Under the pieces are notes generated by a model, which saw only the letters and a list, made by a program, of their open reading frames with translations, had not been told where the DNA came from and did not search any database. A DNA stretch of 64,000 nucleotides from Chytriomyces cf. hyalinus JEL632 (taxonomy: Eukaryota > Chytridiomycota > Chytridiomycetes > Chytridiales > Chytriomycetaceae): positions 1 to 64,000 of the forward strand of contig JAIWWG010000030.1 of the NCBI GenBank assembly GCA_025435555.1, in the 5' to 3' direction. Positions 1 through 11,138 of the stretch are shown piece by piece. Position numbers and translations under genes: made by a program. Numbering within the stretch: position 1 is the stretch's first letter; the number at the start of each line of letters is the position of its first letter.

Positions 1-343
1 AGCAAACCACTCGCGCAGTGTAAATATTGGACAGACAAAGTGATGGAGGAATTCTTCAGGCAAGGGGATGAGGAGTTGAAGCGAGGCGTGCAAGTGTCCA
101 TGTTTATGAATCGGACAACAACGGACGTGCCAAAATGCCAAATCGTGAGTTTCTTTTCAACATCAATGATTTTTGATGGTATTTTGTTTTGTTTATTTGC
201 AGGGATTTATCGATTTTATTGTGCTCCCTCTTTTTGAGGTGTGGTCCGCGTTCATGCAGGAAGATGTGCAAACACAGATGCAAAATATTGCAGTCAACAA
301 ACACTTCTGGAAGGAACAAGCGGCAAAAACGCAAAACGCGTAA
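1..343 (+). CDS. 3',5'-cyclic-nucleotide phosphodiesterase, class I, C-terminal part (5' end outside window)
   Basis: Partial gene entering from the left edge in frame 1. Exons 1..144 and 203..343, with a GTGAGT...GCAG intron at phase 0. The translation carries the C-terminal signature of class I PDEs: a WTDKVMEEFF-like helix, the EL-RG turn, and GFIDFIVLPLFEVW directly after the splice junction, equivalent to the conserved GFIDYIVHPLWE segment of PDE4-type enzymes. The metal-binding HD residues lie upstream, outside the window. By family knowledge it hydrolyses cAMP and/or cGMP; substrate preference cannot be read from this part. The stop is TAA at 341. Confident on family, not on subtype. 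Confidence 0.9.
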
Positions 344-470
344 ATACAAAATGATGGGTTTGTGGATCCTTGTAAATAAACAAAAGGGGCAGATATCAGA
401 GTATCTTTAACTTCTTGGTTGTTGGATATCGAAAATGCAAGACTTAACCACAGCTGGCGATGAAGGTCCC

Positions 471-493
471 TTTTTTTTTTTTTTTTTTTTTTT
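471..493. repeat. T23 homopolymer upstream of the PDAP1-like gene
   Basis: An uninterrupted run of 23 T about 40 bases before the PDAP1-like start codon. Similar 23-31 base A/T runs occur at about 11235-11259, 34080-34103, 34628-34652 and 42523-42553, always in introns or between genes. They are likely slippage-prone and places where assembly length is uncertain. Confidence 0.9.
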
Positions 494-534
494 GATTTTA
501 CAGTTTTGAAACCGCTTGACCACAATTAATAATC

Positions 535-1324
535 ATGTCAGGAGCAGGAAAGAAGGGCGGCAAGTTCAACAAGGTGCGCATTCCCGAGCACTGTCGCTAT
601 TCGTCACTCCATTCTCTTACGATGATGTATCCATCAGACCAAGCGCGGTGGTCCCCGCCACTTCACCGATTCAGACACCATCGACAAGTCTGTGCAAGAG
701 ATCGAACGCATGCGCATCGTCGCCGAATCAGGCTCAGACTCGGACTCTGGATCGGATTCAGACAGCCCCGCAGCAACCCATCTACAGAAACACCGAACGG
801 GCTGTCGTCAACATTGGGAAAGTGGAGGAACTGAAGGAGGACGAATCCGAGTTTCAAACGGCGAATTCGAACCGTGCTGCGCCAAAGAATATGAAAGCTT
901 CGGATCTTTCAGCTTCGACTGGAGCCGCTCCGCTGTCAAGAAGGTTTTTCATTCTGGAAAATTTTAAGGTTTCGTTGACCGCTCATTTCGTTTATTCGGA
1001 CAGGGAACGGGAAGCGTTGGAGGCTGAGCGCAAAAAAGCTGCGTACTGGAAAGCAACTCTCGAAGGAAAAACGGATGCTGCAAAAAGTGACTTGGCCCGT
1101 TTGGCCATCATTAGAAAGCAGCGCGAAGAAGCTGCGAAAAAGAAGGCTGATGAGGCTGCTGGAAAGTCTGGGGCTACTGGAGCCAAAGCAGCGAGTTTGA
1201 ATGCAGGAAAGGTACAGCACCGTCTGATGCCATCTCCATCTTTTCTTTTTTTTTTTTTTTTACTCTGAAGCTCATGCTACCATTTTAGGGAATCATCGGA
1301 AAGACTTTAGGAAACAACAAATGA
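535..1324 (+). CDS. PDAP1: PDAP1-type (28 kDa heat- and acid-stable phosphoprotein) family protein
   Basis: Exons: 535..573, 638..943, 1004..1211, 1289..1324. Start [13 protein letters not shown], then a basic segment, an [11 protein letters not shown] acidic stretch and the family core: a VVNIGK-like lead, [20 protein letters not shown] and the hallmark [21 protein letters not shown] helix, which is almost identical to animal PDAP1. The first exon gives the usual Lys/Gly-rich N-terminus. Within exon 2 the frame moves by one base between the acidic stretch and the conserved core; the CCCC run at 766-769 is the simplest place for one extra base, and no GT-AG intron fits there. The function of the family is poorly known; it is described as a casein-kinase-type phosphoprotein. 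An AATAAA-like signal lies near 1341. Confidence 0.8.
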
Positions 1325-1842
1325 TGCGTTAGAATTTTATTTAATAAATCGTAACTTCTCATTTGATGGAAAGTGACCAATCTGTATGCCCTTGTCCCAG
1401 GCAGGTGACCAAGGCAAACAGGGGTTTCCAAGGCAAAAAGGGGTGGCTACAAGTTACTCAAGACCAAGTGACAAACAAGGCCCAATGACCAACATGGCCC
1501 ACTGAGCTGTCACTCCATGTAAAGGAGGGCATAAAATCTTTAGTATGCACAGGGATGCAAAAGCTGGTGTTTGAACATCTTCCATCTCTCCACTCAATAT
1601 AACAGAGAGTTACTTTTAGCTTGTTATAAAGCTAGCAGTCCTTTTTCAAAGCAACCCTTTTTTGTTGCCAATTTCCCCAAAACAACAAGTAACTTTTTCC
1701 CTCAAAAATGTCACAATAATGCCCAACATGTTAAGAATGCAATTCAAAATGTATCCTGATAAAACTATCTTTTGTGTCTTGCTCATTTGTGTTTTGGCAA
1801 GAAAACCCTCCTGTTCAAAAAACGTAAGCACCTCATCAACAA

Positions 1843-2190
1843 TCAAAGAGATGACGGTGAATCTGGACCAGCCATCAACGACAACTGTACCATGAAGATG
1901 GTGTTGTGGGAATGATTCCTTTGGTAGTGGTACATAGTCGGTGTGAATCCTACCAAGATTTCATGTGGCAGGAGATGAAGTCGCAGAAGGTCCTGAAGGG
2001 CCTCAGCATCAATAGGAGCTTTGACAGCTTCATCCTCAGCAGCAGTAGCAGCCTGCAGGGCACCCAATGCCGCTAGCAAGACTTCGTGGCTTCGGTTCCT
2101 CAACTGCACTATGTACTCCAAACAATCTGAATCAACAAGCCTGAGACCTCTACCAATGTTGGCAAGCCCCACTGACTTTGCTGAGTTCAA
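1843..2190 (-). pseudogene. Fragment of a repeat-borne ORF (inverted copy)
   Basis: The minus-strand reading contains the peptide ALGALQAATAAEDEAVKAP followed by an EALQDLLRL-type segment. This matches, with substitutions, a plus-strand reading at 2381-2485. The fragment has no continuing frame and no recognisable domain. It appears to be a broken inverted copy of the same element-encoded protein as the neighbouring pseudogene. Confidence 0.45.
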
Positions 2191-2485
2191 GAGGAACCTC
2201 AGAGCTGGTTGTGACTACAGTTACTTTGGAATCATCTACGTTGAGGAACCTGATCATACCAATGCCAGACACTGCTTCAACCCCCTCACAGACTGACCAA
2301 CTCAAGGCCAGACTTTCCTTAACTTTAAGACAGAGCAACAAGGACTTGTCACAGCTGCTGAATGAGTTGCCAGGGAAAGCCACGAAGTCTTGCTAGTGGC
2401 GTCAAGTGCCCTGCAGGCTGCTACTACTGCTGAGGACGAAGCTATCAAAGCTCCTATTGGTGCTGAGGCCCTTCAGGAACTTTGT
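1988..2485. repeat. Imperfect inverted repeat, arms about 1988-2093 and 2381-2485
   Basis: The two arms are reverse complements with scattered mismatches, for example CCTGAAGGGCCTCAGCAT against ATGCTGAGGCCCTTCAGG-like sequence. Each arm encodes the same Ala/Glu-rich peptide on its own strand. The spacer is about 290 bases. This is a local inverted duplication inside the accessory block. Confidence 0.75.
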
Positions 2486-3058
2486 AGAGCAGCCCAGGTC
2501 ACACAGACAGCCTATGATTGAGCTAAGTATAGTCTAGACTATCAGAGGCATGAGATGGACCTCAACACTATAATGTTCTCTCTTCAATGCCAGGCTCTTG
2601 ACCCTCTGATGAAACAATTCAAATCAATGGAGAGAGCCCAGCGTCAATGGGTTTCACTGCTCAAGGAGTCCATTGACCCAGTCGACTCGTCAGTGACCAT
2701 TGCCCAGTGCGACCACTTTAGTGCAATGCTTGACAAGTTGTTCCTCCAGTCCAACTCTCAAAATAGCATCAACATGGTGTCTGAATGGGACCGTTGCTGG
2801 ACGGCTACACAAGGGAAGTTCCTGATCAACAGGATGGCCTGGCATGAGCTACATCAACGCCACTACATCATCTACAAAGGCTACATGCCAGAAATAGATG
2901 CCATGTTGTTGGTAAAGTTCAAATGCTGCATCCTAGAGGTCATACCACAGGACAACAGGGACTATGCCCTGTTGATCCTGGCCATTCAGAACAACAGATC
3001 ATTGAATGTGATGGCAACAGCTGAGATCCTCTCATCTCGATCCAACAACATAGAATAG
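2178..3058 (+). pseudogene. Decayed gag-like or otherwise element-associated ORF
   Basis: A long plus-strand reading broken by a frame change near 2380-2396 and an in-frame TGA at about 2518. The longest open part, 2555..3058 (167 aa), is rich in Gln, Asn and Met and contains WDRCWTATQGKF and MAWHELHQRHYIIYKGY. Upstream, the Ala/Glu-rich peptide shared with the inverted copy at 1988-2093 lies in the same frame as this ORF. I see no protease, reverse transcriptase or zinc knuckle. The composition and the repeat setting suggest a retrotransposon structural protein, but this is inference. It is not a functional gene as written. Confidence 0.45.
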
Positions 3059-3486
3059 TAGATAGTATGAATACTCAAGGTGGTCCAAAATCCTTGAGGA
3101 AGGTCTTAGGAATGAGTGGCTACATTCATCAGTGAATAGAATCAAGATAGATGTTGGAATTGTCGTACTTATCTAAGAGATCAAAACAAACAGAACAATG
3201 CATAAAGTAAACAACATAAATAAAAACTGTCACTCGCCACTATGATTTTACTGTTTTGCATTCTATACTTCACAGTGCACCGCTTTTCGAGAACTGGACA
3301 ATTCCCATTAAAGTGTGGTTCAGTAAATACTATCTTCTTCCATCTTGATGTTGGACTGCATCATCCAAAGGGCTCCCCTCCACCTTGCAAGAATCAACTA
3401 TAGCACTATGTGTCCTGAATTTTGGCTGATTGTAAAACAGTGTTGCACATGGTTGGTACTCTTCTTCCCTATACTGCTCTAACCCT

Positions 3487-3546
3487 TTCCTTTATGTTGA
3501 GTACATAAGGAGACTGCTGGTCCACCTTGACAGGATCTGCAACATC
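3487..3546 (+). repeat. Direct repeat, copy 1 (about 60 bases)
   Basis: TCCTTTATGTTGAGTACAT followed by GGTCCACCTTGA and GGATCTGCAAC. It matches the second copy at 4691-4757 in the same orientation with a few substitutions and one indel. It lies just inside the left arm of the inverted-repeat element. Confidence 0.75.
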
Positions 3547-4690
3547 CCTATACTGCTCTTCCCAGTAAATATTTGTCCTCTAGTAGCATCATAATATCCT
3601 TGTCCTGCCTGCTACACCACAGGGGACATGAATGGGATGGCTTCTGTTTTTGACAAACAGGAAAAGTAGCACAACACCTCAAAGATCTTTCTATCGTAAA
3701 TAGAAAACTCACATGACCTCCAGCTTTTGCCTTTGTGTCGGTACAAATGGTGGTGGCACGCAGTACGAGGGTTTGTGACTTGAGGACTAGGTGCTACAAC
3801 AATGATTTTGGTCTAAGAAGATGTTTATTTGCCTTGTGGAAGCTCTACCATTTATACCCTTTGGAATAGAACATGAAAGAATCACTCATAGGTGGAAAAT
3901 CGTGGGTATCTCCATGGTTTTCTATTTTTTCACGGTAGAAATTATAAAGAACCGAGATGGAAATCCCCCGAACGTCCCCAAAGACTGTTGGGCCTTTACC
4001 AATCCAAAAAGTTACGATTTGAATAAGAAAACTATCCAACCAACATCCAAAGTGCATATGACTGTATCCTTGGACCTCTGACAGGGACTCTCCCACCTGG
4101 GCAGGGAGCCATGGGTCCAAGTGACGGTGTACAGGTAAGCAGCGCTGCCTGCTGTCCATGTACGTTTCAGCGTGTCAGTTTGACTGTGGTGTACTAACTT
4201 TGAACTTTGCTTATGCAAGATCTGGGTCCTCAAGTGCCGCCTGTCCAGGCTCAAACCTTCGTTTCAACTACACAAGCTATGTACTGGTGTGTTTCTGCCA
4301 AATGCTTGGTGTTGCAGGTAGTTTGGCTTAGTACTGTTGGTATTCTCTATATGACGACTTGGTGAGGGTGTCATGTGATGGTGTGTTATTGTGGTGGATC
4401 GTTTAAGGTCCCAACTTTGTGTAAATAAAGCTTTATTGGGGTCTTGGCAGCATGCCTCACAACTTCTCATCCAGTGACCATAAATAGCCGTGGATGGCAC
4501 GTGGGTGCTCGTAGGACTTGGCAGATGTGCCAGAGACCTGTGTGTGTGATCGACGGTGTGTTACTGTCCCCGTGGCTTGTCTATATTTACACGAAGTTGT
4601 GTGTATTTCACATCTTTGTTACGTATGGGGTCTGCAGGTGCTCAAACACCTGTTTCCCACATCTTCATGCATTCCAGAGATTTTGAGCTC

Positions 4691-4757
4691 TCCTTTATGT
4701 TGAGTACATGAGGAGACCACTGGTCCACCTTGACCAGGATCTGCAACTCTTTGGATG
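4691..4757 (+). repeat. Direct repeat, copy 2
   Basis: Second copy of the direct repeat at 3487-3546, inside the same inverted-repeat-bounded segment. The two copies sit roughly symmetrically about its centre, suggesting internal duplication in the element. Confidence 0.75.
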
Positions 4758-5451
4758 CTGACCACTAGCACCGCCTCTTACACACAAAGGAGCAGTTCAG
4801 AGCACTTCCATATGAGATTATCAAGACCTGAAACTAGCACTCCACTAGCTTCCAGGACCACAACGCATCGGATTCCTCCCAGAGGAATGGTTCGCAGTGT
4901 TTTAATTGACAGGAGTTCAATCTGCATTGTGTCTAGTTCAGAGCCACCTTCCCCAGACAGTTGATTTCAGCGTACTTCCGGATTTATTGCATTGTCACAG
5001 GGCGATCACTTATCCAACATCAAGATGGAAGAAGATAGTATTTACTGAACCACACTTTAATGGGAATTGTCCAGTTCTCGAAAAGCGGTGCACTGTGAAG
5101 TATAGAATGCAAAACAGTAAAATCATAGTGGCGAGTGACAGTTGTTATTTATGTTGTTTACTTTATGCATTGTTTTGTTTGTTTTGATCTCTTAGATAAA
5201 TACGACAATTCCAACATCTATCTTGATTCTATTCACCGATGAATGTAGCCACCCATTTCTCAGATGTCCCTTATGGACCTCAGATCACCTTGAGTGTTCA
5301 GATACTTCTCCCATCCTAACCAGTACGATCTCATGTTGTCTTTATTCAGTGAAGTAAAAGCTCTCAATACGTATAGGTTTCAATAATAAAAAACTATCGG
5401 TGACAGTGTTAACAAAAAACCTACGCACAGGCAATGGGAAAAAGTCCGTGG

Positions 5452-7089
5452 CTAGGCCCGCGTCTTTGGAGGTCCCTTTGCAAGCTCCAGGATCCGCTCT
5501 TGCATTTTCAAGTTGGCTCCCACCAACGCCGCCCTGCGAAGAAGCTCGAACCGACCATGACGGTAGATTCCAGCGCATTGAGCACAGAAGCTCTCCTTGA
5601 CCATTTCCTCGGTAGTATCCACTACGTAGAACGGAACCTCAAAAGGGTTGAAGCCCTCAAGAAGGAACCACTGCTCATGCAGCTTCGACTTGACCTCGTC
5701 GTCATGGCGTCCATCGTAGAAGATCTCACAGATCGAGATTCCCTTGCCGAGTGGACTGATTTCGTCGATATTTGGCAACTTGCACATTGACTTGAACATG
5801 GCGTGGATGGCCTTGATAGGTCCGTTGCATTTGGCCTCACACCGGAGGAAGTTGGTGCTCACATAGCACGACTTGATGGACTCGGCTTGAGGGCGGCTTG
5901 GAGGGCTGGACTCAGAGGCACCGGGGAAGGCACCGTGGCGCATATCCAGCTTGGCTAGCTCATTGTTTCCGAATCTGCGTATCAACACAGGATTCGACGT
6001 TTCGGCCAGCATGGCGAGTTGCAGGCTTGGCGGCGACCTTGGCAAACGTCTTGGAAGCTCCAGACGGTCCAGCGGTGGTTTCGGAGGGTTTCGTGGGCTT
6101 TTGGCAACCTCGACTCTTGCTTAGCAGCTTTGGATCAGCAGCGGTTCATGTTCCGGTTTGTTGGCTGGCACTGCGACCAGCAGCCAAATCCACGCACTGA
6201 GGGCACGTTCCAGCTCCGAGACACGCTCCAGAAGGGAGCTGATCGTTGCTGCATCGGCTTTGCATTGCTCTTGCAGCGTCTTGATGGTTTCCAGCAGTTC
6301 ACTGGTCAGTGGTGCAGCCTCCCCAGCGGCAGAGCGGCTCGTTGGAGAGTCCTGTTCCATTGCTGCGGAGTCGTCGGCTTCGTGCCATGGCTGTGTGGGT
6401 GTTGCAGCTGGCTGGGGTGCTGCCTTGGTGTTTTTTTGTTTGTTTGTTTGTGGCTGAGCAGGCTGCTTTGCCACAAACAAACTTTTGACAGGTGCTGACT
6501 CCATCACACGCTCAGGCTGGTCCAATGTGCGAAGGGGCTGCGGAGTTGGGTTGGGTTCCACGTGTTTCTTGGCCTGGGCCTGCGTTGTGGGTGCTGTCTT
6601 GCAGTTGAAGTGAATGCAGAGATAGTCGTCAAGTTTGACAGCCAGAAGACCAAGTTCATGAATGTTGTCAAACTTGGATACCCGGCACGTGTCCTGTAGT
6701 CATGTTCGGAGGTGGCACTTGGAGCACTGGATGGAGATTAAGCGCACGCCAAATGGTGTGAAGTTTCCACAACCTGACTTGTTGATGAACAGGCCGTTGC
6801 AGATTTCGTCGGGGGCGTTGGAGGCGTCAGCAGTGCAGCGGAGCCTTGTCTTTGAGAATTGCCAGAGATCCTTTTCAAGGTCCTTGTCGCCGTCTGGGGT
6901 GCGTGGTCGCAGGAGATCTGCAAGTGGGTCCACCGGTGGACGTTTAGACGAAGACAAGCTTGCACTGGCCTGGGTCTCGGAGCCTGTTCCTTCTGGGTTG
7001 CCTCCGGAGCGACCGAGCGTGAAGAATGGGTGCGTTGTTGTGATGGCTGGTGCGGGGTCGCGTCGTTGGTGTGTGCAAAATGTACACAA
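5452..7089 (-). pseudogene. Decayed retrotransposon ORF1/gag-like gene
   Basis: Reading the minus strand from 7089, one frame runs to 6121 with a single in-frame TGA at about 6697-6699. The stretch across that stop has a Cys/His cluster (CNGLF...SGCGNF...CSKCH, then further Cys), followed by a Pro/Gln/Ala-rich linker and a short Leu-heptad segment (LLETIKTLQEQ...ISSLLERVSELERAL). The reading then shifts frame into 5452-6045, which again has Cys pairs (CYVSTNFLRCEAKC, CAQC) and a globular-looking end. Cys/His clusters plus low-complexity linker and coiled coil recall ORF1 proteins of non-LTR elements. No reverse transcriptase ORF follows. The frameshift and nonsense codon mark it as dead. Confidence 0.5.
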
Positions 7090-8655
7090 CCAACTGTTTG
7101 GTTTTGAACTTGGGCTTTGATGATATTTATTATCTTAAGGTGAATCACAACACATCAAAACAGCTCTCCTTGTATACATTTTTGGCTCCCATAAATTCTC
7201 ATTGGGCTTTCTTCAGTTTCACTTTTGAGCCACCCTTTTTTTCCAATTCATTTGTCATTTCATTTCTACAAATGAGATTTGATGTGAAATCATCCATTTT
7301 TTATTTGCAGTTTGAAATTGCTGAAAAAGTGAGTCAGTGCTGACAATTCAGTTTTTCAAGCTGATTAGTCATTCATTACTGGCTGACAGTTAAGGCTTGT
7401 CAATTATAATTAATATCCCCACAGTGGGTAAGGTTATTGATTAATTGCTTGACTGGCTTGACATAATAGTCATACAAAAGTGGTAATAGAATACTTTTCC
7501 AAGTTGATTTCTATTTCTTCTTCTTCTGCTTATTTCTCTATAAAGATCAGAAGATAGCTGCATGAAGTTGGCAGCAGTGTGGGTTGAACCAGTGACCTGT
7601 AGGTTTTTGATCATGAACCTTAACAGCTATGCCAGAATCATATAAATTCCATACATTTGCTTTCCAACCATGTTTATGCTTGATCAGAGCAAGAATAGTT
7701 GAAATCATGTAGTGGAATAAGCTATCATCATCTACAAGTCTGCACCCTTTATAGAATACGAGTATTCGTGTATTCATTCCTTGTTATAGTATCAACTAGA
7801 CGTTTACCCTACTCAATGTCATAATTCATGCCCATATGTATTGAGGTTGGTGGAATAGTGAGGTGCGGGACTCTTCTTTATCTGCAGTAGAGAATAAAAG
7901 ATGAATCAGGGAGAATTAACCTTTATTGAAGTAAGCAGTGCTCCATCACTTGAGACTGATGTTCAACACCAACTCCAATTTTCACAAAGTTTTTTTTCCT
8001 AACCAGTACCCTCTGTGGTCTTAAGTTGTAAGATCAAGATGGATTTCTGATACATCCTATTGATGACTCTGGCTACTTCATAGATTTTGTTGCTTCCTTC
8101 CTTTTGGTAGTAGGCACCTACAGCATTCATGATGATCCGGTCACTTGTACCTTAAAGCTATTCAGAAGGTGAGATGAGAATGTAATACCTTTTGAGATTT
8201 CATCTTTTACAACATGCACAGCTGAGCAGAAACACTTTAGATCATTATTACTTTGATAAATAAATATTTTTTATACAAAAAAGCGAAAAAAAGTCCAGGC
8301 ATGCACCTGTATGCCACCCAGTTTCAACTGTGTTTACCCATCATTCCTTGCATGTATTCTCATATCTACTCAAGGTCCACCTTACCACAACAATCTACCA
8401 TCTTGCAAACCTACCAACCCATGTCTAGCCAATTCCAGACTGGTGAGCCAGCATTATCTCAAGTGGTGGGTACCAACAATTAATCAACACCTTAAACATC
8501 CATCCCCTTCTCATTGAATAGTTAACAGCCAGTCCTCAAATGCACCACTTTGCTTGCACATGCAGAATACAATTTCATGAGGCAAATCATGTGATATAAA
8601 CTTTTGTTATACACCCTGATACTTAAAGATACAAGTCAAAAAAAAACACCTTCTT
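7090..8655. other. AT-rich non-coding stretch with one tRNA-derived element
   Basis: Short ORFs only, low GC, many homopolymer runs. Apart from the pol III-promoter-like sequence at 7565-7645 nothing can be supported here. It separates the repeat block from the minus-strand gene that ends at 8656. Confidence 0.6.
7565..7645 (-). repeat. tRNA-derived, SINE-like sequence with A and B boxes
   Basis: On the minus strand, TGGCATAGCTG (7624-7634) fits the pol III A box TRGCNNAGYNG and GGTTCAACCC (7581-7590) fits the B box GGTTCAANCC. Their spacing is that of a class I tRNA. The anticodon arm region does not fold into a clean 5-bp stem with a 7-base loop and the acceptor stem does not pair, so it is a tRNA pseudogene or SINE head, not a working tRNA. 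Confidence 0.5.
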
Positions 8656-11138
8656 CTAGTTGACCACAACCACATCCCATCCCTTTTTCCCACCTTGCTT
8701 TCCACTTGAGCCTCCACTAGCAACACTCATATCAGCCATTTGACTGCTCAACATATTGCTATTCCCAGATGCAATCATCTCCATCCCTTTTGCTGCATAA
8801 ACACATCTATAGACACCTGCAACAGCTGCTGCTGCTGCTGCTGCTGTTACAACATATCCTTTCACCTTATCTCCACCTCGTTTTGCAAAAGCATGGTTCC
8901 AATGAGCAACACATATTTGATAGGCAGTTGGAAGAGCATCTGTCTGAGTACACACAGCAAGAGTTGAATGGCAGTGACTGCAAATGAGGCGATGTTGGAT
9001 GCGTGATGTGGACACAGCATTTGTGATGGAACTAGCAGACAAGGAAGTTGCAGCTGGAATGTCAGAAACCACAGGCTGGTAAAAGAGTCCAGTTTCGGAA
9101 ATCTGCAATTCTTGTCAGTTTTTATTGGAATTGGTTTTGGAGTAACTCACTTGACAAGCCAAAAGTGTATCATTTGCAAATGGTGACACGTGAGTTGCAG
9201 TTGAGCCAGGAACAGGTACTGTTTGGCCAGTGAGAAGTGCACGCTTGATAAGTTGCGGTTGAGAAAATGTTGCGTATCTAGCTTGAGTACAGTACGTTGA
9301 GTAGTCGTTGACGGCTTGTAAAAAGCGAGCCATAAAACCGTCACAATCTGTTAAAAAATTTCAAATGAGAACACAGCCAAGCCATGTGAAAAAGAAAAAA
9401 AGAGTGGGTGCAGTCACCATTACTAGTTTCAAACACAAACATGAAGACAGATGAAGCCTCTTCACGAACTCCAATAACAGTGCTCTGACACTCATACAAA
9501 TAATCTGAGCCAGTTCTATCAAACTCCTTTTGAGATAGTGTGACAGGGGTATTATGGCCACTGCTTTCATCTGAATCCTCCGCTTCCTCATGACAGACCA
9601 TGGAACTATTTCCAGTGCCTTGACGATGACGATTTAAATCCTTGGATCCGCCTTTTTTAGAGTTTCCGGTGGCATTGGAGTCTCCAGAGGCGTTTGCTGG
9701 ACATTTTCTTTTGCCCTTCCAGAGAGCGGGAGGGGCGATTTGGTCGGCTAATATGGCATGTTCGAGGCGTTCGGCCACTTCGATCGCAATATTGGAATAC
9801 GAATCCAATGAAGCATCTGTTGTGCGTAATTGCGCATTTGAGAGGAGCTTGACATCACGCGCATTGAGTGGGGCGCAAGCAAGGACATCCCGGATTTTAC
9901 GAGGGTGCTGTGTAGTAATGGCATGTGCGATAATGTTGTTTCCGAGCGAGTTTAGGATCACTTTTTTCGGCGAGACGCGCTTCAAGTACAAATTGTGAAT
10001 ATCCGAAACTATGAAAAACAAAAGTTAAATAAATACAAGGGCAGTCAGGTGAAATAATACACAATAAACGAGTGTACTTGGCATGTTTACAGCTGCAGTT
10101 TGAGTGCCAAAGGTGTAATGAGCAACCAAACGAGCCTCACTGGGTCTATCCTCAGCACAAGGAAGCAGCATAATCACAACAGGACCCTTTTCAGACCATC
10201 GAGGTGGATTCTGGACAAGGGCAAATTGATCTGGGTCGCAGGTTACGCGTCTGAGCCTGGCGCGCACATTGAAGGGTCCTCCGGCAAATATGGCGCGTGA
10301 GGCAAAAGGCATTTCGCGAGCAAAGTGGTCCGCCATTCGTGCGGCAATGTCTCGTGCGCGAGCGTTTCTTCGAAGTACTGCCGCCTGTTTTTATTTGCCG
10401 AGATTAGTGGAGACACGAGTGTGCAAACAATTAATGCAAATGATGAAAGTGTGGATGACAAATGCAAAATGATGGGGAAAAACAAACAAAATGCACAGTG
10501 GGTTGAGAACCGCACCTGAGACCGAGAATACGCCAGCACGAGCATGTCGCTGCTCTCCACGTCCGAAGGACAAAAGTCTGACGCGTCATCGTTCGCAGCA
10601 GCGACAGGCGCAAGATGCTTCCCAGCTTGACGGCGCACACTTGGACCATCGAGATCGTCCTCGCTCTCTGAAGGAACAGCATGCACAGAGTTGAGCGATT
10701 GAGCCGAGTTTAGCGAGTTCATTGAGGCGCTTGCTTTCATTCCTCGTTTACTGCGCGTCACTGGACCAGAGGCATCTGCACAGCCAAAAAAAAAAAAAAA
10801 CTCGTGCGTTTTAGAATAGGAAGCACGTTTTCATTTCATTTCATTTCTTTACTCTCACCTTCGAGTCCAATGCGCGTTCTTTTCATGGCTGCAACAAGTC
10901 CAAACTCGTCCGAATCCGATTCAGACTCTCCATCATCTCCGCCGCCACCCTCCTCAATGCTCCCTCTCTCGCCCACTTTCTTGTCGCCGCGAATGGCGTC
11001 GTAATTCCGTTTAATTGCACGGGATACCTCTTCTTCAGTCACTTGCCCGTTCACGTGAGAAGCGGCTCTCGTTCTTCGTCCGCTTTGAGAAGGAACGTTT
11101 ATCAGGCGCTTGTTTCGAGGAAAGTCGTTGGTCAGCAT
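8656..11138 (-). CDS. Unrecognised 698-residue protein, six exons
   Basis: Exons (minus): 10859..11138, 10516..10775, 10063..10384, 9418..10008, 9151..9347, 8656..9102. All phases close, giving 698 aa from ATG at 11138. The first ~180 residues are low-complexity, acidic and serine-rich (GGGGDDGESESDSDEF; an NSLNSAQSLNSVH repeat). A globular middle follows, with basic RARDIAARMADHFAREM, a hydrophobic strand GPVVIMLLPC and a VYFSDIHNLYLKRVSPKK segment. Near the C-terminus are ICSHCHSTLAVC (possible metal site), an eight-residue Ala run and a Lys/Gly tail. The exon 3 donor (GTGTAT at 10062) is the weakest junction. I do not recognise the family and propose no function. Confidence 0.7.

Larger units (their letters stand above)
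3115..5252. mobile_element. Element-like segment bounded by about 240-base inverted repeats
   Basis: The left arm at about 3115-3355 and the right arm at about 5013-5252 are near-perfect reverse complements; for example ATCAAGATAGATGTTGGAATT on the left pairs with AATTCCAACATCTATCTTGAT on the right. Homology decays outside the arms. The 1.66 kb interior has no supported coding region and carries one half of a direct repeat on each side. The form resembles a foldback or non-autonomous terminal-inverted-repeat element, or two opposed solo copies of one repeat. No transposase is visible and no target-site duplication was identified. Confidence 0.6.

Noticed and set aside
516-1268. Continuous 250-codon plus-strand frame across the PDAP1-like gene
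   Set aside because: Its first third is intron and off-frame sequence; only the part matching the PDAP1 core is coding.
6019-7120. Long plus-strand frames opposite the ORF1-like pseudogene
   Set aside because: They mirror the minus-strand reading, which alone shows Cys/His clusters and a coiled coil.
8820-8850. (CTG)n / poly-Ala run as a repeat-expansion element
   Set aside because: Only about eight codons, inside a coding exon; ordinary for this genome, which has many short Gln and Ala runs.
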